DNA of 64,000 bases from CALABS01 sp050260775 (GCA_050260775.1 JBLNCP010000039.1:123693-187692); one strand, 5' to 3'. Shown: positions 1 to 9,034, numbered from the stretch's first letter. Translations and numbers: made by a program. The notes: a model not told the origin generated them from the letters alone.

Positions 1-412
1 CGCCTTCCCGCGGATAGGTCAGGCTGGCGAGGTGGGCGGCGAGCTGGTCGGCCACCGTGCGCAACTGGCGGCCGCGGTCGAGCCAGGCGAGCACCAGCCA
101 CAGCAGGGCGGCCGGCACCACGGCGGCGCCGGCGATGCCCCCCAGCTCCTGCGGCTGCAGATAGAGCAGGTTGCCCCAGCCGATGCTCGATTCGACGTAG
201 ATGCCGCAATAGGCGAGCCAGGCCAGCGTGACCAGGCCGGCGGCGACGTGGACCACCGGAATGCCCGCACGGCGCCTGGCGGGCGGCGGAAACTCGGCGC
301 GCGGCGGCCGCGGCGGCGTGATCGCCTCGGGTGCGCCCAGGTCGGGCTCGGTTGCGGACAAGCCTACCGCCTGCGCCTCGGTCTCGCCTCGCGTGATCGT
401 CGTGTCGCCCAT
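1..412 (-). CDS. Partial membrane protein, 3' end outside window
   Basis: The frame opens with ATG at 412 and runs off the left edge, giving 137 residues of the N-terminal part. Residues 1-45 are polar and proline/arginine-rich. They are followed by a hydrophobic segment (starting VVHVAAGLVTLAWLAYCG), a short loop, and a second hydrophobic segment (ending PAALLWLVLAWL), then a charged helix beginning DRGRQLRTVADQLAAHLASL. Two membrane helices followed by a likely coiled coil is all that can be seen. I do not recognise the family. It is divergent from the flippase at 733, so it may border the same polysaccharide region. Confidence 0.6.
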   Translation of the reverse strand, partial: MGDTTITRGETEAQAVGLSATEPDLGAPEAITPPRPPRAEFPPPARRRAGIPVVHVAAGLVTLAWLAYCGIYVESSIGWGNLLYLQPQELGGIAGAAVVPAALLWLVLAWLDRGRQLRTVADQLAAHLASLTYPREG

Positions 413-732
413 GACCGCCCCGTAGCTGAATGCGTGAGTCGCGTATCGCACCGCATTTTCAGCGGTTTCGCCCCCCAAGACCGGCCGAACGACATGGTCG
501 GATACCGCTTCTTGGCAGCCCTGCGGCAGGATGCCTCGTCCGATGGCAAAAATCAATCATTCGGCGGGAAACCAAAAGCCGACCCCAGATATAGCTTAAC
601 GCACTCAGGATGCGCGCCGGGGTGGCAAAACGGAGTGCCCCGCTTGCGCGCCCCCTCCCCTCCGGGCGACCGCTTGAGGCGATTGGCCGGGAAGGCCATT
701 ACCAAGAGCCGGGGACAAGCTTGGGAGGTCGG
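413..732. other. Divergent intergenic region, 320 bp
   Basis: This lies between the divergently transcribed partial membrane protein and the flippase gene. It holds an AT-richer patch around 546-600, where promoters for either side could lie, but I found no convincing -35/-10 pair, RNA gene or conserved protein in it. Longer in-frame starts for the flippase inside this region (from 610) lack a ribosome binding site and would add an arginine/proline-rich leader. Confidence 0.5.
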
Positions 733-2121
733 ATGGCCGGATTGCGGAGCCTGGCTTGGCGCGGCGGGATCACCCTGACGCTGCGGCAGGTATCGGGAAT
801 GGCCGTGTCGTTCGCGGGGCTGGTCGTCCTTGCCCGCCTGATCGGCCCGGCCGCCTACGGCATCTATGTCAGCGCCTTCGCCCTGCATGCCGGGCTGGTG
901 GTGCTGTTCCAGTGGGGCGTCGACGTCTACCTCATCCGCTCGCCGTCCGAACCGACCCGGGACGAGGTCGACCAGGCCGCGACCCTGGCCCTCGGGCTGG
1001 GGGGCCTGGGCGCCCTGGCCGCGTGGCCGGCCGGCTGGGCAGCCGAAGCGTGGATCGGCATCGATGGCGTCGCCACCGCGGTCACCACCCTCTTCCTCGG
1101 CATGCCCCTGCAGATGGCCGCCCTGGTCCCGTCGGCGCTGCTGCAGCGGCGGATGGCCTACGGCCGGGTGGCGTGGGCGGAACTGGCCGGGCAACTCGCC
1201 CTCTACGGCGGGGCGGTGGCGGCGGCGCTGGCCGGCGGCAAGCTGGCGGCGCCGCTGATCGGCTGGTGGCTGCAGCAGGTGACCATGACCGGGCTGCTGA
1301 TCGCCTTCTCGGGCTACCGCCCGCGCCCGCTGTGGAATCCGGCGCTGGTGCGGCGCCTCGCCGGCTTCGGCGCCGGCTATGCCCTGTCGGTGTGGAGTTG
1401 GCAGCTGCGCAACCTGGTCAATCCCCTGATCGTCGCCCGCCTGCTCGGACCCGAGGCCGCCGCCGGGGTGGCCGTGGCCGTGCGTCTGGCCGAATCCCTC
1501 TCCTTCATGAAAACCGTGCTGTGGCGGATCTCGGTGTCGGCGCTGGGCCGGCTGCAGGGCGAGCCCGCCCGCCTCTCGGCGGCGGTCGGCGAAGGCATGC
1601 GGCTGCAGGTGCTGGCGGTGGGGCCGCTGCTGGTCGGCTTTGCCGTGCTGGCGCCGTGGCTGGTGCCGCTGGCGTTCGGCAAGGATTGGAGCGGGGCCGC
1701 CGTGGTGTTCCCGTTCCTGTGCCTGGCCTGGCTGGTCAACGCCGCCTTCAGCCTGCAGGCCTCGGCCCTCTACGTCCTAGGGCGCAACGGCGACGTCACC
1801 CTGTTCCACCTCACCCACGTGGCCGTGCTTGCCGCCGCGGCGGCCGCCGCGGTGCCGAGCCTGGGGCTGGTCGGCTACGGCGTCGCCGAACTCGCCGCCA
1901 TCGCCAGCTATGTGGTCCTCGCTTGGCTTGCCCGCACCGCCCTGGGCGAGGTGGAGTCCGGCCTGGCGATGACCTGGGTGATCGGCTTCGGGGCCGCCGC
2001 CTTCTACCAGCACCTCGGCCCGGCGGCGCTGGCGGTCCCGGTGGCCGTGCTGATCCTGCCGTCCAGCCGCCGGGCGTTCTCGCGCTGGTGGGCTCAGATC
2101 AAGGAGCTGCGCCATGTCTGA
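733..2121 (+). CDS. Oligosaccharide flippase (Wzx/MOP family)
   Basis: Predicted 462-residue polytopic inner-membrane protein of the polysaccharide flippase (Wzx-like, MATE/MOP) superfamily, which moves lipid-linked glycans across the inner membrane. The protein is almost wholly made of about a dozen hydrophobic segments separated by short Arg/Lys/Glu loops, with the family-typical N-terminus (LRQVSGMAVSFAGLVVLARL, then IGPAAYG). The ATG at 733 was chosen because GGGAGG lies 5 bases upstream; an earlier in-frame start at 610 lacks this. Its 3' end overlaps the glycosyltransferase start at 2114 by 8 bases, so the two are translationally coupled. The glycan transported cannot be told from the sequence. 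Confidence 0.85.
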   Translation: MAGLRSLAWRGGITLTLRQVSGMAVSFAGLVVLARLIGPAAYGIYVSAFALHAGLVVLFQWGVDVYLIRSPSEPTRDEVDQAATLALGLGGLGALAAWPAGWAAEAWIGIDGVATAVTTLFLGMPLQMAALVPSALLQRRMAYGRVAWAELAGQLALYGGAVAAALAGGKLAAPLIGWWLQQVTMTGLLIAFSGYRPRPLWNPALVRRLAGFGAGYALSVWSWQLRNLVNPLIVARLLGPEAAAGVAVAVRLAESLSFMKTVLWRISVSALGRLQGEPARLSAAVGEGMRLQVLAVGPLLVGFAVLAPWLVPLAFGKDWSGAAVVFPFLCLAWLVNAAFSLQASALYVLGRNGDVTLFHLTHVAVLAAAAAAAVPSLGLVGYGVAELAAIASYVVLAWLARTALGEVESGLAMTWVIGFGAAAFYQHLGPAALAVPVAVLILPSSRRAFSRWWAQIKELRHV

Positions 2122-3097
2122 ACCGCCGGTCAGCATCATCATCAACAACTACAATTACGGCCGCTTCCTGGCCGACGCCATCGACAGCGCACTGGCCCAG
2201 GACCTGCCCGGGACCGAGGTGGTGGTGGTCGACGACGGCTCCACCGACGAATCCCGCGCGGTGATCCAGCGCTACCGCGACCGCGTCGTCGCGGTCCTCA
2301 AGGACAACGGCGGCCAGGGATCGGCGTTCAATGCCGGGTTCGCCGCCAGCCGCGGCAGCGTCGTCAACTTCCTCGACGCCGACGACATGCTGATGCCCGA
2401 CGCCGCCCGCCGCGCCTTCGCCGCCTTCAACGACCGTCGCATCTGTCAGTTCCTCGCCCCTCTCACCCTGGTCGATTCCGGGGGCCGCGCCACCGGGGGG
2501 ATCTTTCCCGACCACCCGCTGCCGGCGGGGGCCCTCGGCTGGCGCACCCTGGCCTATGGCCCGTGGGCGCATCAGGTGGTGCCGACCAGCGGCAATTTCT
2601 GGGCGCGCTGGTACCTGGACAAGGTGCTGCCCATACCCGAGGACCGCTTCCGGATCGGCGGCGACGAGTACCTGTCGGCCATCGCCGCCCTCTATGGCCG
2701 CCTGACCTCGGAACCGCGCCCGATCGGCTTCTACCGCGGCCACGGAGCCAACGCCTATTGGCGTCGGCGCATCGGGGTCGACGACGTGGTCGACGACGCC
2801 TTCTATTTCGAGCGCATCACCGGGCTGATCCGGGAGCACGCGGCGCGGCTGGGGCTGGCGGCGCAACCCGAGGCCTGGGTGCTGCGCGACTGGCGCCAGC
2901 AGGTCCGCCGCGTCGTGCTCCACCGCGCCGGACGACGGCCGGACCGCCCCCGCCCCCGCGACGTGCTGGGAGCGGTGCTGGGGGACCAGACCCGGCCGCT
3001 GCGCAAGGCGGTCCTGATGCCGGCGGTCGCCTGCCTGCTGGTGCTGCCGTCCGCTCTGTCGGTCGCATTCGGGCTCAGGCTGTTGGGACGGCGCTGA
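2114..3097 (+). CDS. Glycosyltransferase family 2
   Basis: 327 residues with a GT-A fold N-terminal half typical of GT2: VSIIINNYNYGRFL at residues 6-19, VVVVDDGSTDES at 36-47 (nucleotide-sugar-binding Asp pair 40-41), and the metal-binding DXD region FLDADD at 86-91. It would transfer a sugar from an activated donor onto a lipid-linked or surface glycan on the cytoplasmic face of the membrane. A hydrophobic stretch near residues 305-322 may anchor the C-terminus. It overlaps the upstream flippase gene by 8 bases, which supports a joint role in surface polysaccharide assembly. Donor and acceptor are unknown. Confidence 0.88.
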   Translation: MSEPPVSIIINNYNYGRFLADAIDSALAQDLPGTEVVVVDDGSTDESRAVIQRYRDRVVAVLKDNGGQGSAFNAGFAASRGSVVNFLDADDMLMPDAARRAFAAFNDRRICQFLAPLTLVDSGGRATGGIFPDHPLPAGALGWRTLAYGPWAHQVVPTSGNFWARWYLDKVLPIPEDRFRIGGDEYLSAIAALYGRLTSEPRPIGFYRGHGANAYWRRRIGVDDVVDDAFYFERITGLIREHAARLGLAAQPEAWVLRDWRQQVRRVVLHRAGRRPDRPRPRDVLGAVLGDQTRPLRKAVLMPAVACLLVLPSALSVAFGLRLLGRR

Positions 3098-3192
3098 ACC
3101 GTCCCCCTCTTCATCCCCCGTCGCTTTGACCGCGGCGGACTTGATTTTGCCTCCCGGCCCGCGCAACCATCGATTCATTGGAAGCGAAGGCC

Positions 3193-3993
3193 ATGACCCT
3201 TTCTCCCGAGCCGCAGCGCCGATCCGTGCTGGTGCGGGCGTTCCTGCTGGGCGAGCGCCTCGACACCCGGCGCTTCGAGCAGACGCAGGCCCTGGCCACC
3301 ACTCCCCTCACCCTGCGGTGCGGGCGGAAGGGATTCGCGGTGCTGTTCCGCTACGGCGTCGCCGCCCTGTTCGACGTGTCGGCCGAGGAGGAGGCCCATT
3401 TCCTCGCTGATTTGAAACGGATGGTCAGCGAGGCGATGCCCGAGCCGGGGCGCGAGGAGGCCCACATCGACGTCATCGCCGATGCCGCCGAGCACGTCGA
3501 CCCCAACGGCACCATCGTGCTGTCCGACCTGACCCCCGAGCGCATGCAGATCGTCGCCGACGTGCTCGCCAAGGACCTGATGCTCGAGCATTTCGAGGTG
3601 CGGGTCTCCGGCGTCTTCGACCGCGTCGAGCCGCTGGCGGCGGGATTGCGGCGCAGCGGCCGGCGCAATTTCCGCATCCGGGAATTGCTGTCCCATATCG
3701 GCGACGTGCTGATGACCCAGCACCGCATGGTCGGCCGCGCCGAGGTGCTGGAGAAGCCCGAGGTGCTGTGGAACGTCCCGCAACTGGAGGGCCTGTTCGG
3801 CCGCCTCGAACGCGAATACGAGATCCGCGAACGCTCGCGCGCCCTCGACCACAAGCTGGAGGTCATCAGCAACACCGCCGAAACCCTGCTCGACCTCGTG
3901 CACACCAGCCGGTCGCTCAGGGTCGAGTGGTACATCGTCGGCCTGATCGTGTTCGAGATCCTGCTCAGCCTCTACGACAAGCTGTGGCGTTAG
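3193..3993 (+). CDS. RMND1/Sif2 family protein (DUF155)
   Basis: About 266 residues matching the DUF155/RMD1 family, whose eukaryotic members (yeast Rmd1/Sif2, human RMND1) are mitochondrial inner-membrane proteins needed for translation or respiration; the bacterial role is unknown. Visible features: a mixed alpha/beta N-terminal half, the family signature region around NVPQLEGLFGRLEREYEIRERS, a coiled-coil helix, and a single C-terminal membrane helix after EW (VEWYIVGLIVFEILLSLY). The ATG at 3193 is preferred over the TTG at 3178 because GGAAGCG lies just upstream of it. The gene ends one base before the P-type ATPase ATG, so the two are almost certainly co-transcribed and coupled. Confidence 0.85.
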   Translation: MTLSPEPQRRSVLVRAFLLGERLDTRRFEQTQALATTPLTLRCGRKGFAVLFRYGVAALFDVSAEEEAHFLADLKRMVSEAMPEPGREEAHIDVIADAAEHVDPNGTIVLSDLTPERMQIVADVLAKDLMLEHFEVRVSGVFDRVEPLAAGLRRSGRRNFRIRELLSHIGDVLMTQHRMVGRAEVLEKPEVLWNVPQLEGLFGRLEREYEIRERSRALDHKLEVISNTAETLLDLVHTSRSLRVEWYIVGLIVFEILLSLYDKLWR

Positions 3994-3994
3994 C

Positions 3995-6670
3995 ATGCGC
4001 ATCCAGGAACTGACGGCGGACGCCGCCCTGGAGAACCTCAACAGCGGCTTCGCGGGCCTGGACGACCAGGAGGCGGCCCGGCGCCTTGCCGAATACGGCC
4101 CCAACCGGGTCGAGCGGGTGCGCACCGTGCCGATCGGGCTGCGCTTCCTCGCCAACTTCACCCACCTGTTCGCCCTGGTGCTGTGGACGGCGGCGGCCCT
4201 GGCCGCCGTCGCGGAATGGCGCCAGCCCGGCGAAGGCATGGGAACGCTGGCGGGGGCCATCGTCCTGGTCATCATGGTCAACGGCCTGTTCGCCTTCTGG
4301 CAGGAATACCGCAGCGAGCGGGCGCTCGAGACCCTGCGCGACCTGCTGCCCAACGCGGTGACGGTGCGCCGTGGCGGCCGGCTGATCCAGGTCGCGGCCG
4401 GCACGCTGGTGCCGGGCGACCTGCTGATTCTCGACGAGGGGGCCGCCGTGCCGGCCGACTGCCGCATCGTGCGTGGGGTCGGCGTGCGACTGAACCTGTC
4501 GTCGGTCACCGGCGAATCGGTGGCGGTCAGCCGCGACGACAGGCCCGACCCCACACCCGACCCCACCGCCGCCCACAACATCCTGCCTGCCGGCACCACG
4601 GTGGTCAGCGGCCAGACTGAGGCGGTGGTGTTCGCCACCGGAATGCACACGGTCCTGGGCGGCATCGCCCAAATCACCCAGACCGCCGGCACCAGTCTGT
4701 CGCCGCTCCAGCGCGAGGTCGTGCATCTGTCGCGCGTCATTTCAGCGGTGGCGCTCGCGGTGGGAATGATCTTCTTCGCCATCGGCATGAGCCTGGGCAT
4801 GACCCTGTGGCAGGCCTCGATCTTCGCCATCGGGCTGATGGCCGCCCTGGTACCCGAGGGCCTGCTGCCGACCGTCACCCTGGCCCTGGCCATGGCCGGG
4901 CAGCGCCTGGCCAAGAAGAACGTGCTGGTGCGCAAGCTGACCGCGGTCGAGACCCTGGGCTCGGCCACCGTGATCTGCACCGACAAGACCGGGACGCTGA
5001 CCGAGAACCGGATGGTGGCGCGCCTGGCCTGGGTCGCCGGCGACGAGGTTGCCGTCGACCGGCTCGCCGCCGCCGGGGCCCCGGGCCGCATGCTGGTCGA
5101 GACCGCCAGCCTGTGCCAGAGCCTCGGCATCGTCGGCGGCCGCCTGGTCGGCGATCCCACCGAGATCGCCCTGGTCGAGATGGCCGGGGGCAAGCCGAAG
5201 GTCGAGCCGCTCGACGGCATCCCCTTCGACTCCGACCGCCGCCGCATGTCGTTGCTCTACCGCTCCGCCCTGGGCGAGCGGGTGCTGCAGGTCAAGGGCG
5301 CCCTCGACGCGCTGCTGCCACTCTGCGCCGGGGTGGCCGAGGGAGACCGGGTGCGTCCCCTCACCGAAGCCGACCGCCGCCGCGTCACCGAAGCCGAGGC
5401 GGCCATGGCCCGCGACGGGCTGCGCGTGCTCGCCTTCGCCCGCCGTCTGGTGCCGGAGGACCAGCCCAAGGAATCCTGGGAGAGCGAGCTGGTATTGCTC
5501 GGCCTGGTCGGCCTCGAGGATCCGCCCCGCCCCGAGGTCCCGGGTGCGGTGGCGCAGTGCCGCACCGCCGGCATCCGCGTCATCATGGTCACCGGCGACC
5601 ATCCCCGCACGGCCGAGGCGATCGCCCGGCGCATCGGCCTGGTGGCCGGCAAGAAGCCGCGCATCGTGGTGGGCGACCATCTGGCCCGCATGTCGGCCAC
5701 CCAACTTCAGTTGGCGCTCGATGCCCGCGAGATCATCTTCGCCCGCACCCGCGCCGACCAGAAATGGCGGATCGTCAAGGCGCTGCAGGCCAAGGGCGAG
5801 ACGGTGGCGGTCACCGGCGACGGCGTCAACGACGCCCCGGCGCTCAAGCAGGCCGACATCGGCATCGCCATGGGCAGGAACGGCACCGACGTGGCGCGCG
5901 AGGCGGCCGACATGGTGCTGGTCGACGACAATTTCGCCAGCATCGTCGCCGGGGTCGAGGAAGGCCGCGCGGTGTTCCACAACATCCGCAAGTTCCTGAC
6001 CTACATCCTGACCTCGAACATCCCCGAGGTGGTGCCGTATCTCGCCTTCGCGGTGTTCAAGGTTCCCCTGGCGCTGACGGTGATCCAGATCCTGGCGGTG
6101 GACCTGGGCACCGACATGCTGCCGGCGCTGGCGCTCGCCGTGGAGAAGCCGCACCGCGACGCCATGAAGCGGCCGCCGCGCCCGCGTGGCGAGCGGCTGA
6201 TCGACTGGCGCCTGCTCGCCCGCGCCTACGGCTTCCTGGGGCCATGGCAGGCGGCGGCGGCGATGGCCACGTTCTTCACGGTCCTGCTGGCGGGCGGCTG
6301 GCAATGGGGCCAGCTGGCCGAGGGCGCCCTCTATGTGCGGGCGACCACCGCCGCTTTGGCCGCCATCGTCGTCATGCAGATGGTCAACCTGTTCCTGTGC
6401 CGCTCGCGCCAGGACTCGGTGTTCGCCGACAATCCGCTGGCCAATTCCATGCTGCCGCTGGGGCTGGCCACCGAGGCGGCGCTGATCGTGCTGATCGTCT
6501 ACACGGGGATCGGCAACGCGCTGTTCGGCACGGCGCCGCTGGCGCCGGCCGACTGGCTGCTGCCCCTGCCCTTCGCCGCCGCCATGCTGGCGAGCGAAGA
6601 GCTGCGCAAGGCCCTGCTGCGCGGCTGGCGCCGCCTCAGTGCCCCATCAAGGCGCGCACGTGCTCCTTGA
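3995..6670 (+). CDS. Na+/K+-ATPase-like P-type cation ATPase (P-IIC)
   Basis: 891-residue P-type pump. Actuator TGES at 172-175, M4 motif VPEGLL at 286-291, phosphorylated Asp in DKTGT at 330-334, and hinge GDGVNDAP at 608-615 are all present, so it should be active. M5 (TSNIPE at 673-678), M6 (DLGTDM at 703-708), the MKRPPRP loop and the C-terminal EELRK helix closely match the animal Na+,K+/H+,K+ alpha subunit (from memory of those sequences), much more than Ca2+ pumps. Residues equal to the K+-site Glu of M4, Ser/Asn/Glu of M5 and both Asp of M6 are kept; the M8 Asp of the third Na+ site is Asn798 here. No beta-subunit gene is adjacent. Substrate is inferred (Na+, K+ or H+). The 3' end overlaps the convergent deacetylase by 35 bases. 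Confidence 0.88.
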   Translation: MRIQELTADAALENLNSGFAGLDDQEAARRLAEYGPNRVERVRTVPIGLRFLANFTHLFALVLWTAAALAAVAEWRQPGEGMGTLAGAIVLVIMVNGLFAFWQEYRSERALETLRDLLPNAVTVRRGGRLIQVAAGTLVPGDLLILDEGAAVPADCRIVRGVGVRLNLSSVTGESVAVSRDDRPDPTPDPTAAHNILPAGTTVVSGQTEAVVFATGMHTVLGGIAQITQTAGTSLSPLQREVVHLSRVISAVALAVGMIFFAIGMSLGMTLWQASIFAIGLMAALVPEGLLPTVTLALAMAGQRLAKKNVLVRKLTAVETLGSATVICTDKTGTLTENRMVARLAWVAGDEVAVDRLAAAGAPGRMLVETASLCQSLGIVGGRLVGDPTEIALVEMAGGKPKVEPLDGIPFDSDRRRMSLLYRSALGERVLQVKGALDALLPLCAGVAEGDRVRPLTEADRRRVTEAEAAMARDGLRVLAFARRLVPEDQPKESWESELVLLGLVGLEDPPRPEVPGAVAQCRTAGIRVIMVTGDHPRTAEAIARRIGLVAGKKPRIVVGDHLARMSATQLQLALDAREIIFARTRADQKWRIVKALQAKGETVAVTGDGVNDAPALKQADIGIAMGRNGTDVAREAADMVLVDDNFASIVAGVEEGRAVFHNIRKFLTYILTSNIPEVVPYLAFAVFKVPLALTVIQILAVDLGTDMLPALALAVEKPHRDAMKRPPRPRGERLIDWRLLARAYGFLGPWQAAAAMATFFTVLLAGGWQWGQLAEGALYVRATTAALAAIVVMQMVNLFLCRSRQDSVFADNPLANSMLPLGLATEAALIVLIVYTGIGNALFGTAPLAPADWLLPLPFAAAMLASEELRKALLRGWRRLSAPSRRARAP

Positions 6671-7568
6671 CCGAGGCGGCCAGGGCCACGAGGTCGTAAC
6701 CGCCTTCCAGCACCGAAACGATCCGGTTCTCGGCGGTCTCGCCGGCGATATCGCTCAGCTTTTCGGTGACCCAGCGGAAGTCCGAGGTCTTGAGCCGGAG
6801 GTGGGCCATGGGGTCCGAGGCATGGGCGTCGAACCCGGCCGAGATCACCATGAAGTCCGGCGCGAAATCCCTGAGCTTCGGCAGGATGATCATCTCGAAG
6901 GCTTCGCGGAACTGATCCGACCCGGACCCGGCCGGCAGCGGCACGTTGACCATGCGGCCCAGCCCGCCGGTTTCCTCCATGAAGCCGGTATTGGGATAGG
7001 CGTGTTCCTGATGGGTCGAGGCATAGAACATGCCCGGCTCGTCCCACAGCACGTGCTGGGTGCCGTTGCCGTGGTGGACGTCGAAATCGATCACCGCCAC
7101 CCGCTGGAACCCGTGCTCGTCCCGGGCGTGCAGGGCGGCGATGGCCGCGTTGTTGAAGAAGCAGAAGCCCATGGCGGCGTCGCGCTCGGCGTGGTGCCCC
7201 GGGGGGCGCACCGCGCAGAAGGCGTTGCGCGCCTGCCGGGTGGCGACCGCGTCGACGGCGGCGATGGCCGCTCCCGCCGAGCGCAGGCACGCATCCACCG
7301 AATGATGCGACATGACCGTGTCGGGATCGATGTGGTAGTGCTCCCCGGGAGCCGGCGCGATCGACAGGATGTGGTCGACGTGGTGCTCGTCGTGGGCGCG
7401 CAGCAGATGCTCGCGCGTGGCCTGCGGCGCCTCCTCGCGCAGCAGCATCATGAACTCTTCGGTCTCGAACTGCGCGAGAACGGCCTTCAGCCGATCGGCG
7501 CATTCGGGATGATATTCGCCGGTATCGTGCTGCAGACAGACGGGGTGCGTGAAGAGAATCGTAGTCAT
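6636..7568 (-). CDS. Histone deacetylase-family amidohydrolase
   Basis: 310-residue zinc hydrolase of the arginase/HDAC superfamily. Bacterial members deacetylate acetylated lysines, polyamines or acetoin-related compounds. Catalytic features are complete: tandem His in RPPGHH (H125, H126), zinc ligands in DFDVHHGNGT (D163, H165) and SAGFDAH (D247), and the transition-state Tyr in EGGYDL (Y291). The start at 7568 (MTTILFTHP) begins directly with the fold; an in-frame ATG at 7601 would add a basic 11-residue leader. It is cytoplasmic, stands alone, and is divergent from tlyA. The class II-like GFDAHASDP motif fits HDAC-like amidohydrolases; the physiological substrate is unknown. Confidence 0.88.
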   Translation of the reverse strand: MTTILFTHPVCLQHDTGEYHPECADRLKAVLAQFETEEFMMLLREEAPQATREHLLRAHDEHHVDHILSIAPAPGEHYHIDPDTVMSHHSVDACLRSAGAAIAAVDAVATRQARNAFCAVRPPGHHAERDAAMGFCFFNNAAIAALHARDEHGFQRVAVIDFDVHHGNGTQHVLWDEPGMFYASTHQEHAYPNTGFMEETGGLGRMVNVPLPAGSGSDQFREAFEMIILPKLRDFAPDFMVISAGFDAHASDPMAHLRLKTSDFRWVTEKLSDIAGETAENRIVSVLEGGYDLVALAASVKEHVRALMGH

Positions 7569-7657
7569 GTCTTTCTTGGACCGTTTGGCGGTTGTTTTCA
7601 TTTATTCTCGGGCAAGGGTGGGATAAACGCCATACCCGTTTTTCGCATGGGGCTATG

Positions 7658-8395
7658 ATGGGTAAACGTCGGGTGGATCAGTTGCTGGTGGAGCGCGGGC
7701 TGGTCGACAGCCGCGCCCGGGCGCAGGCTCTGGTGATGGCCGGCCTGGTGCTGTCCGACGGCAAGCGCGTCGACAAGCCGGGCACCCAGTTGCCCGAGGA
7801 CGCCCCGCTGGAGCTCAAGGGCCAGGACCATCCGTGGGTGTCGCGCGGCGGCCTCAAGCTGGTAGAGGCGCTCGACCGCTTTTCCATCGATCCGGCCGGC
7901 AAGGTGGCCGTCGACGTCGGCGCCTCCACGGGAGGCTTCACCGACGTGCTGCTGACCCGCGGCGCGGCCAAGGTCTATGCCGTCGACGTCGGCCACGGCC
8001 AGTTGGCCTGGAAACTGCGCACCGATCCCCGCGTGGTGGTGATGGAGCGGACCAACGCCCGCTACCTCAGCCCCGAGACCATCCCCGACCCGGTCGAGAT
8101 GGTGGTGTGCGACGCCAGCTTCATCGGGCTGGAGACGGTGCTGCCGGCCGCCCTCGACCTGGCGCGGCCTGGGGCGGTGCTGGTGGCGCTGATCAAGCCG
8201 CAATTCGAGGTCGGCAAGGGCCGGGTCGGCAAAGGCGGCGTGGTGCGCGAGCCCGAGTTGCATGCCGAGGTGTGCGAGCGCATCTCTGCATGGCTGGCCT
8301 CGCGCCCGGGCTGGACCGTAATCGGCCTGTGCGAAAGCCCGATCACCGGACCCGAGGGCAACAAGGAATTCCTGATCGTCGGCCGCTTCCAGTGA
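7658..8395 (+). CDS. tlyA: TlyA family RNA methyltransferase
   Basis: 245-residue protein with an N-terminal S4 RNA-binding domain (residues 3-60, beginning KRRVDQLLVERGL) and a C-terminal Rossmann methyltransferase domain with the SAM-binding motif VAVDVGASTGGFTDVLL. Family members are rRNA 2'-O-methyltransferases or annotated as haemolysins. An in-frame ATG immediately before (7655) is equally possible; GGGG just upstream serves either. The next gene starts one base after the stop, so it forms an operon with the SRAP protein. Substrate nucleotide is inferred from the family. Confidence 0.88.
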   Translation: MGKRRVDQLLVERGLVDSRARAQALVMAGLVLSDGKRVDKPGTQLPEDAPLELKGQDHPWVSRGGLKLVEALDRFSIDPAGKVAVDVGASTGGFTDVLLTRGAAKVYAVDVGHGQLAWKLRTDPRVVVMERTNARYLSPETIPDPVEMVVCDASFIGLETVLPAALDLARPGAVLVALIKPQFEVGKGRVGKGGVVREPELHAEVCERISAWLASRPGWTVIGLCESPITGPEGNKEFLIVGRFQ

Positions 8396-8396
8396 C

Positions 8397-8993
8397 ATGT
8401 GCTCACGCTACGAACTGAACGCCACCGCCCGCGAGGTCGCCGGCCGCTTCGGCCTGACGGTGCCGCCGCCGCTGCCCAATGCGACCGAGGTGCGTCCCAC
8501 CGACATGGGGTTGGTGATCGGGCCCGAGGGGGCACGGCTGCTGCGCTGGGGGCTGCAGGTGAGTTGGGACAAACGGCCCCTGATCAACGCCCGCGCCGAG
8601 ACCCTGGCCACGCGCTCGGCCTTCCGCCGCCTGCTGGGAAGCCGGGTGGTGATCCCCGCCACCAGATGGTGGGAGTGGCGCAAGGAGCCCGACGGCAAGA
8701 CCAAGACCAAGATGGCGATCACCCGCGGCGACGGCGACCTGTTCGCCTTCGCCGGTCTGGTCGATGGCGACCGCTTCACCGTGGTCACCTGCGCGCCCAC
8801 CGCCGAGCTCGCCGCCGTTCACGACCGCATGCCGGCGGTGCTGGCCCCCGAGGCGGAGGCCGCCTGGCTGGACCCGTCGCAGCCGTTCGAGGCGGCATCC
8901 CGGGGGCTCCTCCCCTATGCGGGGGAGCTGGCGGTGACGACGGATGTCGGATCGGCGGATGTCGGGCCCCCCGCCCAGGGAACGCTGTTCTAG
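8397..8993 (+). CDS. SRAP (HMCES/YedK) abasic-site shield protein
   Basis: 198 residues of the SOS-response-associated peptidase family, which covalently captures abasic sites in single-stranded DNA through an N-terminal Cys. The key residues are visible: Cys2 (exposed after Met removal), Asn64 in NARAE, Glu93 in the RWWEW segment, and His142 in HDRMP. These match the YedK residues C2, N75, E105 and H160 by motif. At 198 residues it is slightly short of the usual 220. ATG is one base after the tlyA stop. No LexA box was evident between them, as the gene lacks its own upstream region. Confidence 0.88.
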   Translation: MCSRYELNATAREVAGRFGLTVPPPLPNATEVRPTDMGLVIGPEGARLLRWGLQVSWDKRPLINARAETLATRSAFRRLLGSRVVIPATRWWEWRKEPDGKTKTKMAITRGDGDLFAFAGLVDGDRFTVVTCAPTAELAAVHDRMPAVLAPEAEAAWLDPSQPFEAASRGLLPYAGELAVTTDVGSADVGPPAQGTLF

Positions 8994-8996
8994 CAG

Positions 8997-9034
8997 GCCC
9001 CCACCCCTGCCCTCCCCCGGCTGAGCCGGGGGAG
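8997..9034. repeat. C-rich dispersed repeat with hairpin
   Basis: This element starts GCCCCCACCCCTGCCC and closes with a perfect 10-bp stem (9012-9021 with 9025-9034, 3-base loop). It lies 3 bases after the SRAP stop codon and could act as its transcription terminator. Copies with the same head and a similar hairpin lie at 23391, 23506 and, inverted, at 23570. Confidence 0.65.
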
